Program-made: the position numbers and the translations under genes
Assembly (NCBI RefSeq): GCF_003353175.1
Contig: NZ_QHKS01000005.1
Span: 1-64,000 of the forward strand
Reading direction: 5' to 3'
DNA length: 64,000 nucleotides
DNA from: Paraburkholderia lacunae
GTDB taxonomy: Bacteria > Pseudomonadota > Gammaproteobacteria > Burkholderiales > Burkholderiaceae
Part shown: piece after piece, positions 54,043 to 62,650 of the stretch
Layout of the letters: every line of letters starts with the position of its first letter
Numbering within the stretch: the stretch's first letter is position 1
Notes under the pieces: model-generated
What the model was told of the DNA's origin: nothing
Database searches by the model: none
What the model saw: only the letters and a program-made list of their open reading frames with translations

Positions 54043-55494
54043 ATGACCGGTATTTCCCAGCACAGCTTCGATACGGTGATCCGCAACGCGCACATTGCCA
54101 CGGCGGCCGACACTTATACGGCCGATATCGGTATCAGTGGCGGGGTGATTGTTGCTATCGGCCGCGACCTGTTCGACGGCCGGGAAGTCATCGACGCGCG
54201 GGGGCGCTTCGTCACGCCCGGCGGCGTGGACGCGCATGTCCATCTTGACCAGCCGACATCCGACGGGTCAAAAATGGCAGACGACTTTCTGACCGGCACA
54301 CGCTCGGCGGCATGCGGCGGCACCACCACGGTCATTCCGTTCGCGCTGCAATTCAAGGGATGCAGCCTACGCACCGCGGTCGAGGAATATCATGTCCGGG
54401 CCGCGGGTAAGGCGTCGATCGACTATGCGTTCCACCTGATCGTCTCGGACCCGAACGAGGCCGTCCTGAAGGATGAACTGCCCGAGCTGATCGCGAACGG
54501 CTATACGTCGATCAAGGTCTACATGACCTACGACGACATGAAGCTCGACGACCGCCAGATTATCGACGTGCTCGCGTGCGCGCGTATTCACGGGGCGATG
54601 ACGATGATCCACGCGGAGAACAGCGACTGCATCGGCTGGCTGACCGAACGGCTGCTCGCCGCCGGACTGACCGCGCCGAAGTACCACGGCGAATCGCGAC
54701 CGATGATGGTTGAGCGGGAAGCGACGCACCGTGCCATCGCATTGGCCGAGGTCAGCGAGGCGCCAATCCTGATAGTGCACGTGTCCGGGCGCGAAGCAAT
54801 TGAACAGATTCACTGGGCGCGCGGCCGCGGCCTGCCGGTCTTTGCGGAAACCTGTCCTCAGTATCTGTTCCTGAGTGAAGACGATCTCTCGCTCGACGGG
54901 TTCGCCGGCGCGAAGTGCATCTGTAGTCCGCCTCCGCGCGACAAGGCGAACCAGCAGGCGGTCTGGACCGGATTGCAGAACGGCTTGTTCACGATTGTCT
55001 CGTCCGACCATGCGCCCTTCAACTATGACGACCCGAACGGCAAGATGCTGCACGGCGCGAACGGCAGCTTCCATCAAGTGCCGAACGGAATTCCTGGTCT
55101 CGAAACGCGGCTGCCTCTGCTATTTTCCGAGGGCGTGCTGGCCGGCCGAATCGACATCAACCGCTTCGTGCAACTTACGTCGACGAACGCGGCGAAGCTT
55201 TACGGGCTGTATCCGCGCAAAGGCACGATCGCAGTCGGCAGCGATGCGGACCTGGTGATCTGGGATACGGGCAACGCACGCACGATTCGCAACGAAGAAC
55301 TGCATCATGCCGCGGATTACACGCCGTATGAAGGGCGCGAAGTAAGGGCATGGCCGGCAATAACGCTGAGTCGAGGTACTGTCGTCTGGGCCGACGGTGA
55401 GTTTTACGGGCGGGCCGGTCACGGGCAGTTTCTGCGGTGCGAGCGCCCCGCCGTAGTAATATCGCACCCGAAAACCGCCGTGGCCACCATCTGA
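54043..55494 (+). CDS. Dihydropyrimidinase/D-hydantoinase family amidohydrolase
   Basis: A 483-residue cyclic amidohydrolase with a complete binuclear metal site: H65 and H67 (DAHVHLDQ), carboxylated K158 (TSIKVYMTY), H190 (MIHAEN), H246 (IVHVSG) and D322 (SSDHAPF). It hydrolyses dihydropyrimidine, hydantoin or related cyclic amides. No N-carbamoylase is nearby, so the open product must be handled differently or elsewhere. It follows the permease by 12 bases. Confidence 0.92.
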   Translation: MTGISQHSFDTVIRNAHIATAADTYTADIGISGGVIVAIGRDLFDGREVIDARGRFVTPGGVDAHVHLDQPTSDGSKMADDFLTGTRSAACGGTTTVIPFALQFKGCSLRTAVEEYHVRAAGKASIDYAFHLIVSDPNEAVLKDELPELIANGYTSIKVYMTYDDMKLDDRQIIDVLACARIHGAMTMIHAENSDCIGWLTERLLAAGLTAPKYHGESRPMMVEREATHRAIALAEVSEAPILIVHVSGREAIEQIHWARGRGLPVFAETCPQYLFLSEDDLSLDGFAGAKCICSPPPRDKANQQAVWTGLQNGLFTIVSSDHAPFNYDDPNGKMLHGANGSFHQVPNGIPGLETRLPLLFSEGVLAGRIDINRFVQLTSTNAAKLYGLYPRKGTIAVGSDADLVIWDTGNARTIRNEELHHAADYTPYEGREVRAWPAITLSRGTVVWADGEFYGRAGHGQFLRCERPAVVISHPKTAVATI

Positions 55495-55532
55495 TGGTCA
55501 GTCCGGCGTGCACGAGAAAGCGACGCACAACC

Positions 55533-56288
55533 ATGGCAAAAGTAGACACTAAGGCAGCGGCATCCGGAGCGAAGAAGACTCTGCGGAAAGCGGCAACAGG
55601 AATCTCGTCGCCGGATAGCCCGATCAAAAGGGCGCAGATGGTGCCTGCCGAAAGCCGCATGACCACTCCTAGTCTCGGTGAGCGCGCTTATCGACGGCTG
55701 CGCGAGATGATCCTCGATCGCGAACTCGAGGCGGGCGCGCTGCTCAATGAGTTGCGTGTCGCCGACCGGCTCGAGATGTCACGCACGCCGGTTCGCGAAG
55801 CACTGCTGCGGCTGACCGGCGAAGGCCTTCTGGTGCGTGCCGACGCTCGAAGCTTCGCGGTACGCACTGTGTCCGCGCGCGAGTTCTTCGAAAGCATGCG
55901 CGTGCGTGAAGTGCTCGAGGCACACGCGGTCGACCTTGGCATCCAGCGTCTGCCGCTGGCGACGATCGAGCAACTGGAACAGAAGGTCCACGCGCTCGAG
56001 GTCGGCAAGCATAGCGAAGTCGAGCATCGTGAACTTGACGATCTGCTGCACAGAGCCATCGCGGAAGCGTCCGGCAACGCTGTGCTGGTCCAGATGATCG
56101 GCATGATGCGATTGAATGCGCGGCTCTTTCGTGTGACGAGCCATCTGCACCGCCAGCAGGAAAACCACGTCGAACATCTGGCGATCCTCGCTGCGCTGAA
56201 ATCACACGACAGGGTCGAAGCACGCAATGCGATGATCGGCCACATTCGCGGTCTGCAGGACGATGTTATCAATGCGATCACGGGCTAG
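55533..56288 (+). CDS. GntR-family (FCD) regulator of the hydantoinase cluster
   Basis: A 251-residue regulator. A disordered, Lys/Ala-rich N-terminal stretch of about 45 residues precedes the winged helix (GALLNELRVADRLEMSRTPVREALLRL), then an FCD domain with a metal-type pattern (ELDDLLHRAIAEAS, ENHVEHLAIL). ATG 55533 is the plausible start, with an alternative at the internal Met near residue 43. It probably binds the palindrome at 51423-51436. Confidence 0.88.
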   Translation: MAKVDTKAAASGAKKTLRKAATGISSPDSPIKRAQMVPAESRMTTPSLGERAYRRLREMILDRELEAGALLNELRVADRLEMSRTPVREALLRLTGEGLLVRADARSFAVRTVSAREFFESMRVREVLEAHAVDLGIQRLPLATIEQLEQKVHALEVGKHSEVEHRELDDLLHRAIAEASGNAVLVQMIGMMRLNARLFRVTSHLHRQQENHVEHLAILAALKSHDRVEARNAMIGHIRGLQDDVINAITG

Positions 56289-56550
56289 CGGTCATGGATG
56301 GATTGGCTCCCTCCATGCGGCTCTGAGTTGTCGGCTTTACCCATATTGAAGCAGGCGTATCCGCGACAGTTCGTGAACCTGCCCGTATTCGAATTAATTG
56401 TCACTGTCGGAGTGTCGTGGCCATCGACAGAATGGCCGCGAACCGATTAGTCCTACTGCCGGTTGACTCGAGCATGACGTGCTTCACTGCATGTCGAGGC
56501 ATCGGTCAAACCGGGTTGCTTCTTCCATCTACGATTAACGGAACACCGTA

Positions 56551-56976
56551 ATGACCCGACTTCGCATCACTTCCTGCGGCCTGACTTTTATTGCCGAAAC
56601 CAATCCGGACGCACCGCAAACCGTCGCTGCTTTCCTGAAACTGTTGCCGTACAAGCAGAAAATCATCCACGTGCGTTGGAGCGGTGAGGGTTGCTGGGTA
56701 CCCTTGGGCGAATTCAAGCTGGAAAACGACGGTGTCGCGGTCGGTTTCGAGAATCACACGAGCCACCCGTCGGTTGGCGACATCCTGTTCTATCCGGGCG
56801 GCTACAGCGAAACCGAAATCATCATGGCTTACGGTTCGTGCCTGTTCGCGAGCAAGATGGGACAACTCGCGGGCAATCATTTCCTCACGATCGTCGAAGG
56901 CAAGGAAAAGCTTCGCGAACTCGGCGTCAAGGTGCTGTGGGAAGGCGCACAAGACATCTCGTTCGAGAAGATCTGA
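56551..56976 (+). CDS. DUF3830 family (cyclophilin-like) protein
   Basis: A 141-residue cytoplasmic protein of the DUF3830 family, predicted to have a cyclophilin-like beta-barrel. TVAAFLKLLPYKQKIIHVRWSGEGCW, NHTSHPSVGDILFYPGGYSETEIIMAYG and the final LWEGAQDISFEKI are typical. Members are often found beside hydantoinase or amidohydrolase genes, which fits here; their function is unknown. It is separated from the GntR gene by 262 bases that probably hold its own promoter. Confidence 0.75.
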   Translation: MTRLRITSCGLTFIAETNPDAPQTVAAFLKLLPYKQKIIHVRWSGEGCWVPLGEFKLENDGVAVGFENHTSHPSVGDILFYPGGYSETEIIMAYGSCLFASKMGQLAGNHFLTIVEGKEKLRELGVKVLWEGAQDISFEKI

Positions 56977-57121
56977 GGCCTTGGCACGCGCTCTGCCGGG
57001 TCAGTGGAATCGCGTGCGGTGCGATGTTGCCCTGGCGACCGCCTTTTGAAGCAGACCACCGCCGCGCCGCAGGGCATGTGTGCTCCTGTCGCGGCGGGGT
57101 TACCAGCCGTGCGCGCCTGTT

Positions 57122-58552
57122 TTACCTCGACGCAAGCCACCAGATCTGCGCGGCCACGAGCGACACAGCGGCCGCAGTCCACAGCGCGGCCTGCATGCCG
57201 GCTTCGAACGGATGAACAGTCGCGATCAGCGTGCCGAAAATGGCGACGCCTAATGCAGCGCCCGTCTGCCGCGCTGAATTGAGGACCGCGGCGGCGACGC
57301 CTGCCCGATGTTTCTCCACGGTCCCCATCGCCGGGGCCGTCGCTGCCGGCGAGACGAAACCGGCGGCAAGGCCGATCGCCAGCATGGGAGCGACGGCGAG
57401 CCAGTAAGGCGACGACGGGCCGCACGAGAGCATGCCGAGCGCGCCCACCGCGTAGAAACCGAACGCAGCGCACATCGACCAGCGCGTTCCAAAGAGCCTT
57501 GCAATGCGGTTGGAAACAACGCTGCCCACCGCGACCATGGCCGTCATCGGCAGGAATGCGAGCCCTGCCCACAGGGGCGAGTAACCCCGAGCCTGCTGGT
57601 AATAGAGGCTCGTGACAAAGAGCAGGCCGTAGAACACGAAAGCCGACGCCATCGAAACACAGGTCGACCCGGCAAAGATGCCGCTCCTGAAGAACGAGAG
57701 CGGCAGCATCGGATGCGTGTTGCGCGCCTCGAGCGCAAGGAACGCCGCCCAGGCTGCAACGGTCATGACGATACCCGACACGATCAAGGGCGAGTCCCAC
57801 CCGAGCGTTTTGCCGTCGATCAGCACGCCGATGAGCGCGCCAAGCGCGACGATCGCCGTCACCTGTCCGGCCGAATCGAAACGGTTGGCCTGCGCGGGCC
57901 GTCGGTCGGGCGCAATGCGCCACGTCATCGCCATGCCCAGCAGCCCGATCGGCACATTCACGAAGAAGATGCTCCGCCAATCGAACAGATGGATCAGAAT
58001 ACCGCCGGCCAAAGGCCCGGCTGCCATCGCGACGCCGCCGCAGCCGACCCACACGCCGACCGCGCGCGCCCGTTGCTGCGGAGCGGGGCAGGCATGGTTG
58101 ATGAGTTTCAGCGAGCACGGCACCAGCATGGCCGCGCCGACTCCCTGCAAGACACGGGCGGCGATCAGGTCTCGCAAATCCGGCGCGACCGCGCAGATCG
58201 CCGAGGCGAGCGTGAACACCGTCAGGCCGGCGAGATAGACGTTGCGTGCGCCCCAGCGGTCGCCCAGCGTGCCGCCCGTCAGGAGCAGGCTGGCAAACCC
58301 CAGTGTGTACGCGTTCACAACCCATTGCAGACTTGCGATATGGGTCGCGAGCGACACCGAGATACGGTCCAGGGCGACATTCACGATCGACGTGTCCAAC
58401 ACGACGACAACGTAGCTGACGCTGGTTGCAGCCAGAACCCGGCGTTGGATGGCGCCATCGTCGGCCGGGTTCAGCACGTTCGACAAGCTGGCCTGTTCAG
58501 GGCGGAGAAGAGCACCTTGAAGCGGCCCTTCGGCATCGTTGCTTTCGATCAT
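57122..58552 (-). CDS. DHA2-family (14-TM) MFS transporter
   Basis: A 476-residue inner-membrane protein with about 14 helices. Motifs are LDTSIVNVALDRIS (motif D2-like), GGTLGDRWGARNVYLAG (motif A), ARVLQGVGAAMLVP, and motif C-like GPLAGGILIHLFDWRSIFFVNVPIG. It is a drug:H+ antiporter-type exporter. ATG 58552 follows GGGA. It is divergent from the islet at 59.4 kb. Confidence 0.92.
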   Translation of the reverse strand: MIESNDAEGPLQGALLRPEQASLSNVLNPADDGAIQRRVLAATSVSYVVVVLDTSIVNVALDRISVSLATHIASLQWVVNAYTLGFASLLLTGGTLGDRWGARNVYLAGLTVFTLASAICAVAPDLRDLIAARVLQGVGAAMLVPCSLKLINHACPAPQQRARAVGVWVGCGGVAMAAGPLAGGILIHLFDWRSIFFVNVPIGLLGMAMTWRIAPDRRPAQANRFDSAGQVTAIVALGALIGVLIDGKTLGWDSPLIVSGIVMTVAAWAAFLALEARNTHPMLPLSFFRSGIFAGSTCVSMASAFVFYGLLFVTSLYYQQARGYSPLWAGLAFLPMTAMVAVGSVVSNRIARLFGTRWSMCAAFGFYAVGALGMLSCGPSSPYWLAVAPMLAIGLAAGFVSPAATAPAMGTVEKHRAGVAAAVLNSARQTGAALGVAIFGTLIATVHPFEAGMQAALWTAAAVSLVAAQIWWLASR

Positions 58553-58671
58553 CGTCGATTCCCGTCTTGAGCCTGGTGATCCAAAGTCTACGGTGCGTGC
58601 AGTGCGCGATGTTTCAGCGCGCGTCGAAGTGTGCGTACATCCCGGACGGCTGCTGCCGGCCCTCACGTTTG

Positions 58672-58727
58672 CAAATCCCTTGCAGCGCAGCCGGTCTCAA
58701 TGCGCGCGCAGCTTCGACGCAGCTTCG
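58672..58727 (+). repeat. 56-bp direct repeat, copy 1
   Basis: It matches 62217-62272 at 50 of 56 positions in the same orientation. Shared blocks include CAAATCCCTTGC, CCGGTCTC, GCGCGCGCAGCTT and GACGCAGCTTCG. It lies between the MFS gene and the AT-rich leader of the islet. Confidence 0.85.
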
Positions 58728-59398
58728 GCAAGAAAAATCCGGCGTTACCAGGTCGCGTTGAAATGATCCAAGCTGTTTTCATAACCAAAAGTCTTATGAT
58801 TTGAATTTGCGCGGGTATTCAGAAAATTTATAAAATACGTTGAAAAAATACTTGACATTTTTAAATCGATAAACTAATTTCAATGACATATTTTATGAAA
58901 AATATCTTTATAGATCTATTCATATAACTGGCGTAATTTCGTCACATCCGGATGATTAAAAGTCAAAGCAAGACTGGCCATTCGGCCTATCCTGCCGGCT
59001 ATGTGTTGCCCGTATTTTTCTACGCATGACAGGCTTGGTCGCATTTTGCGACAACGTCCTTCGAGCGCATCTATTCTACTGGCGGGAAGAACCTTGCATG
59101 TATGGTCGTCGGGGTTTCCTTGGTAATTTTCAGCTTGTCCATTGCAGGGAACGCAGATGATCTGCGTCGCGTTTATTCATGCAAAATGCAAGTCTCGATG
59201 CATTGTTATTCTTAATTTGAGTCGTGAGATTCAGGTGGAATTTTTGTGGCGAAAAATGGCGGAAAGTGCGGAAATCAATAATAAATAATGCAGAATGAAT
59301 TTTAGAATGGCGTGAGCTATTGCGGGTTGCATAGGATTTTCGTTAAGTAATTCGTTTATTGGCTGGGTTTAATTAATCCTATTCATGCAGGTGACGCG
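58728..59398. other. AT-rich leader region before the islet operon
   Basis: About 670 bases with much lower GC than the window average and no supported gene. TTGACA (58852-58857) with a 17-base spacer and TAATTT is a weak promoter candidate. CAGGTGACGCG precedes the first ATG as ribosome site. Such AT-rich stretches in a GC-rich genome are usual targets of H-NS-type silencing and of horizontal transfer. Confidence 0.6.
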
Positions 59399-60127
59399 AT
59401 GGAAAGCCAGTTTGATGATCTCGCCGCACTTTACGATGAAATGGCGTCCTGGCCATTTCGGCGCGACATGGAAATTCCGAACGTTTTGGCAACCCTGGGA
59501 GACGTCAGCGGACGCGACATCCTGGACTTTGGCTGCGGAAACGGCATGTACTCCCGGTGGCTAAAGGAGCGCGGCGCCCGCCGCGTGACGGGCTACGACG
59601 TGTCGGACGGCATGCTGAACTACGCGAGACGTCGGGAAGAAAAGGATGGGCTCGGAATCACGTTCACGCAAAACCTCTCGGATCTCGATGGGCAGTTCGA
59701 TATCGTTCTTGCTGTCTATGTGCTGCCCTACGCGACTACTCATGAGGGACTGCATGAACTGTGCGTGTCCATGGCCCGTCCGTTGCGACGCGGCGGGCGG
59801 CTCATCGCGCTGCCGATCCATCCAGACTACGCCCGCGATCCTTCGTATTACGAGCCGTATGGTCTTCGCCTGGCACCCGAGGGGCCAGATGTCGACGGTG
59901 GGCGCGTACAACTCGATTTATGTTTGCCGCCGCATGAAAGCCGCGTGACTGCCTATGTCTGGAGCAAGGAAAGTCTCGATGCGGCGCTGTACGCGGCGGG
60001 TCTCGGTCCCGTCCAGTGGGTTCAGTACGGGCTCATTGGGCGCTCGGCCAACACGGGCGCTGACGATTTTATGGAGGCCTATTGGCGCAAGCCGCATGCT
60101 GCCATATTGAACTGCCAACTGAGGTGA
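59399..60127 (+). CDS. Class I SAM-dependent methyltransferase
   Basis: A 242-residue methyltransferase. SAM motif I is ILDFGCGNGMYSRWL (residues 41-55), motif II is VTGYDVSDGMLNYA, and motif IV is FDIVLAVYVLPYA. A C-terminal cap region (RVTAYVWSKESLDAALYAAG) is typical of small-molecule methyltransferases. It is the first gene of a four-gene run. Composition is less GC-rich than most of the window. The substrate is unknown; a role in making a small secondary metabolite is inferred. Confidence 0.85.
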   Translation: MESQFDDLAALYDEMASWPFRRDMEIPNVLATLGDVSGRDILDFGCGNGMYSRWLKERGARRVTGYDVSDGMLNYARRREEKDGLGITFTQNLSDLDGQFDIVLAVYVLPYATTHEGLHELCVSMARPLRRGGRLIALPIHPDYARDPSYYEPYGLRLAPEGPDVDGGRVQLDLCLPPHESRVTAYVWSKESLDAALYAAGLGPVQWVQYGLIGRSANTGADDFMEAYWRKPHAAILNCQLR

Positions 60128-60131
60128 TGTC

Positions 60132-61292
60132 GTGCTTGCGTCCGATAACGTCATCGAACGAGCTGGCACGTATGCCGAATTACTCCCGTCGGCACGTGAT
60201 CTGGAACCGCACGCATGGGATGCCCTCGTTGCCGACAGCGATTTTTTTCATTGCCGGGGATGGTTAAATGGTCTCGACACTGCGCTCGGGCCGACTACCG
60301 TGCTGACGCTGCATGGGTCTGCGGGGCTGCTAGGGGGCTGCGCGCTTTGGGACGGTGAAACGGCTCCCGGGTTTTTTTGCCTGCCTGAGTTTTTCCCAGA
60401 TGTACCAGGCCCCTGGGATGGAGATTTTCTGTGGATCGGAGCACGGCGCTCGACGCATAACGAAATCCCTTGCGTGGTAGGACAGCGGCGCGGGGGAACG
60501 TTAACGAAGCTTCTGCATTCTGCGCTGGCGCTCGCAGAGCGTCGAGGTCGCACGGGCATCGTGGTGCCCTATATGCCGCTCGCGAAAGCACTCGAACTGG
60601 CCTGCGCAGATGAACGGGGCCGCGTGCTGCTGCATTCGGCTGAGGCACGGATAAACGTGCCGTCTGGGGGACTGCAGGAAATGATGGGCCTCGTTGGTAC
60701 GCGACACCGGTGGCGCACCCGGGACGAACTGTCGACGTTCGCCAGGAAAGGGAACCGTGTCGAGTGGACGCCACTGACCAGCGAGATCGAAGAGATCGCT
60801 GCGCGCCTGATCGCACAAAACCGTTCGAAACACGGCAGCAGTCAGGGCGTGGAGTGGATGCGCCGTATGTTTGCTGGGCAGCGGCAGTCCGGCGTGATCA
60901 AGAATGCCATTGCCGCTGTCGCGTATCGCCGGGACCAGGCCGTTGCGGTATCCGTCTTTTATCGATTCGGTCAGACACTGCATCTTCGCTATTTTGGTTC
61001 CGACTATGCGGTCGACGACAACGATTTCAGGTATTTCGTGCTGTGCTATTACGACCCGCTGGACTATGCCGCAGCTCGCGGCATCAGTCAGTATCATCTT
61101 TCCACGTCGTCGCTACAGGCGAAATCGCTGAGGGGTGCACTTGTTGAACCCCTCGCCGCAGTGGTCCTGTCCGTCGATGGTGATGGTCCTGAGCGCGACG
61201 ACGTCGACCGGCATAACAGGCAGTTCACAAAGCGTTTCCGGCAACAGTTTGCGTCCCGCCTCAGCCCCGACTGGTCATTGATTCAGCCCTGA
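60132..61292 (+). CDS. FemAB-like/GNAT-fold transferase (PF04339-like)
   Basis: A 386-residue protein. The C-terminal half carries the FemAB-like pattern LHLRYFGSDY, NDFRYFVLCYYDPLDYA, RGISQYHLSTSSLQAKSLRG. Relatives transfer amino acids from aminoacyl-tRNA or acyl groups onto amines. The N-terminal half is a second, degenerate GNAT-like unit (FHCRGWLNGLD). GTG 60132 starts four bases after the methyltransferase stop with GAGGTGA upstream. It may add an aminoacyl or acyl group to the substrate of the islet pathway. Confidence 0.7.
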   Translation: MLASDNVIERAGTYAELLPSARDLEPHAWDALVADSDFFHCRGWLNGLDTALGPTTVLTLHGSAGLLGGCALWDGETAPGFFCLPEFFPDVPGPWDGDFLWIGARRSTHNEIPCVVGQRRGGTLTKLLHSALALAERRGRTGIVVPYMPLAKALELACADERGRVLLHSAEARINVPSGGLQEMMGLVGTRHRWRTRDELSTFARKGNRVEWTPLTSEIEEIAARLIAQNRSKHGSSQGVEWMRRMFAGQRQSGVIKNAIAAVAYRRDQAVAVSVFYRFGQTLHLRYFGSDYAVDDNDFRYFVLCYYDPLDYAAARGISQYHLSTSSLQAKSLRGALVEPLAAVVLSVDGDGPERDDVDRHNRQFTKRFRQQFASRLSPDWSLIQP

Positions 61293-61311
61293 CCTGATCA
61301 AGGAGTGAAGC

Positions 61312-61650
61312 ATGCTACATCTCGTCTATGTTATGCGTCCGACGGCCAAAGCACGCTGCGATCTTCCAGCCTTCTGGAGATGGGTGAAGGAGCGCGAGAC
61401 GTGGTTTTACGATGGCCTCGACATGGCAAGCAATCCTCGTTGGCTCGTACGCACAATCGGCCCTGATGTGCACGCGCTCGAGCATTCCATTTCGTTTGCT
61501 GATGAGGCAGCCTGGGGGGCATATCGCAAGCAGGTTGCGCGTCAATCGCAGAAACCGGAGTGGGAGCATCGTCGAATCGAACAGGAGGAGTGGTGGGAAA
61601 TCCTCGATGCCCGCATCCTGACCGATGCTCCGATTCCTGCGTCGACCTGA
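61312..61650 (+). CDS. Small protein, possible dimeric alpha/beta-barrel (Dabb-like)
   Basis: A 112-residue protein starting MLHLVYVMRPTAKARCDLPA, rich in Trp (eight residues). The strand-helix-strand pattern recalls Dabb/NIPSNAP-like proteins, which act as small monooxygenases or ligand-binding dimers, but no signature proves it. ATG follows AAGGAG. It is the third gene of the islet run. Confidence 0.65.
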   Translation: MLHLVYVMRPTAKARCDLPAFWRWVKERETWFYDGLDMASNPRWLVRTIGPDVHALEHSISFADEAAWGAYRKQVARQSQKPEWEHRRIEQEEWWEILDARILTDAPIPAST

Positions 61651-61690
61651 GTAGCGCGTCGCGCTCTTCTCCGGATACAGAACAACCATC

Positions 61691-62200
61691 ATGGCCGAAC
61701 TCATTGCATTGATTAAACGTAGCCAGTTGCTGCTCCGTACGGGACGGTTCATGACGTTGGCGACGGTATCGCCTGACGGAGAACCCTGGGCTTCGGTCGT
61801 CAACTACGTCCCGACCGGCTCGCCGATGAAGCTGACCTGGTATTCGATGCGTGATGCCCGTCACTCAATCAATATCGAGCAAAATCCGTTGGCGTCGGGA
61901 ACGATCTTTCGTACGGATCTCGATGCTTCCCCGCTTGGACTTGATGGTGCACAGTTTGCAGGTGCCTGCCGGACTATTCCGGACTCGGAAGTTCAATCGT
62001 GCCACCGCCAATACTACGAAAAGAACTTTCCGGACAGTACGGTCAGGCAGCAGTGGATGCTTCCTGTGAGCGAATTTGTGGGGCATGGGGCGAGGCGCTT
62101 CTACGAGCTGACCGTTGCGCAGTGGTGGCTTTTCGATATTGATCGCTGGCTGGAAGACAAGATAGATGCCCGGATCGAGGTTCGCGTTTCGGCACTTTAA
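61691..62200 (+). CDS. Pyridoxamine-5'-phosphate oxidase-like flavoprotein
   Basis: A 169-residue protein of the FMN-binding split-barrel superfamily. LLRTGRFMTLATVSPDGEPWASVV is the typical entry strand pair, and SMRDARHSINIEQNPLASGTIF is the second. It may be a flavin- or F420-type reductase or oxidase acting on the islet metabolite. It follows the small protein by 40 bases and is the last gene before the direct repeat. Confidence 0.75.
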   Translation: MAELIALIKRSQLLLRTGRFMTLATVSPDGEPWASVVNYVPTGSPMKLTWYSMRDARHSINIEQNPLASGTIFRTDLDASPLGLDGAQFAGACRTIPDSEVQSCHRQYYEKNFPDSTVRQQWMLPVSEFVGHGARRFYELTVAQWWLFDIDRWLEDKIDARIEVRVSAL

Positions 62201-62216
62201 GTCATCGCATTTTTTA

Positions 62217-62316
62217 CAAATCCCTTGCGGCGCGACCGGTCTCGACGCGCGCGCAGCTTTGACGCAGCTTCGACGCAGCTTCGACGCATCTTCGAGTAAG
62301 TAACGAGTAAGTCCAA
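62217..62316 (+). repeat. 56-bp direct repeat, copy 2, with 11-bp iterons
   Basis: 62217-62272 matches copy 1 at 58672. It continues into 11-bp iterons with the unit CGACGCAGCTT (three near-copies, 62260-62291) and a CGAGTAAGT pair (62293-62311). Such one-turn direct repeats are typical binding sites of OmpR-family response regulators; a gene of that family lies 340 bases downstream. Confidence 0.8.
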
Positions 62317-62362
62317 CGGTCCTAGAGTCGATGTCGCCCGTCCGTCTACTCCAGGAATCGAC

Positions 62363-62640
62363 GTGAAAAAAACCTTCGCTGTGAGCACACGCTTCTGTTC
62401 ACTATCGCATCGGCGTTCGGCACGCTCGCGCACGACTATCCGGAAGTCGGCAACAAGGGACAGAAGGCCGGCATCGACTGCAGCAGGTCCTTCGAGTACG
62501 GCAACTTCCTGTTCAGGCCGCACGCCGGCGCCGAATGGCTGAGCAGCAAATAGGTCGATTACCATTACGCCAGCCCGCTCGTGAGGAAGCGCTTCATTCC
62601 AGAAGCGAGAATCGGCTACTACCTTGACGAATTCAACTGA
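62363..62640 (+). pseudogene. MipA/OmpV-family outer-membrane protein remnant
   Basis: After GTG 62363 (VKKTFAVS, a signal-peptide-like start) the frame shifts near 62390. It then reads FTIASAFGTLAHDYPEVGNK and FRPHAGAEWLSSK, hits an in-frame TAG at 62551-62553, and continues VDYHYASP to FIPEARIGYYLDEFN before TGA. AEWLSSK-x-VDY-Y is a MipA/OmpV pattern, so a Tyr codon became TAG. Intact members are about 250-280 residues, so most of the protein is deleted. Confidence 0.7.
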
Positions 62641-62650
62641 GCATCGCCGC

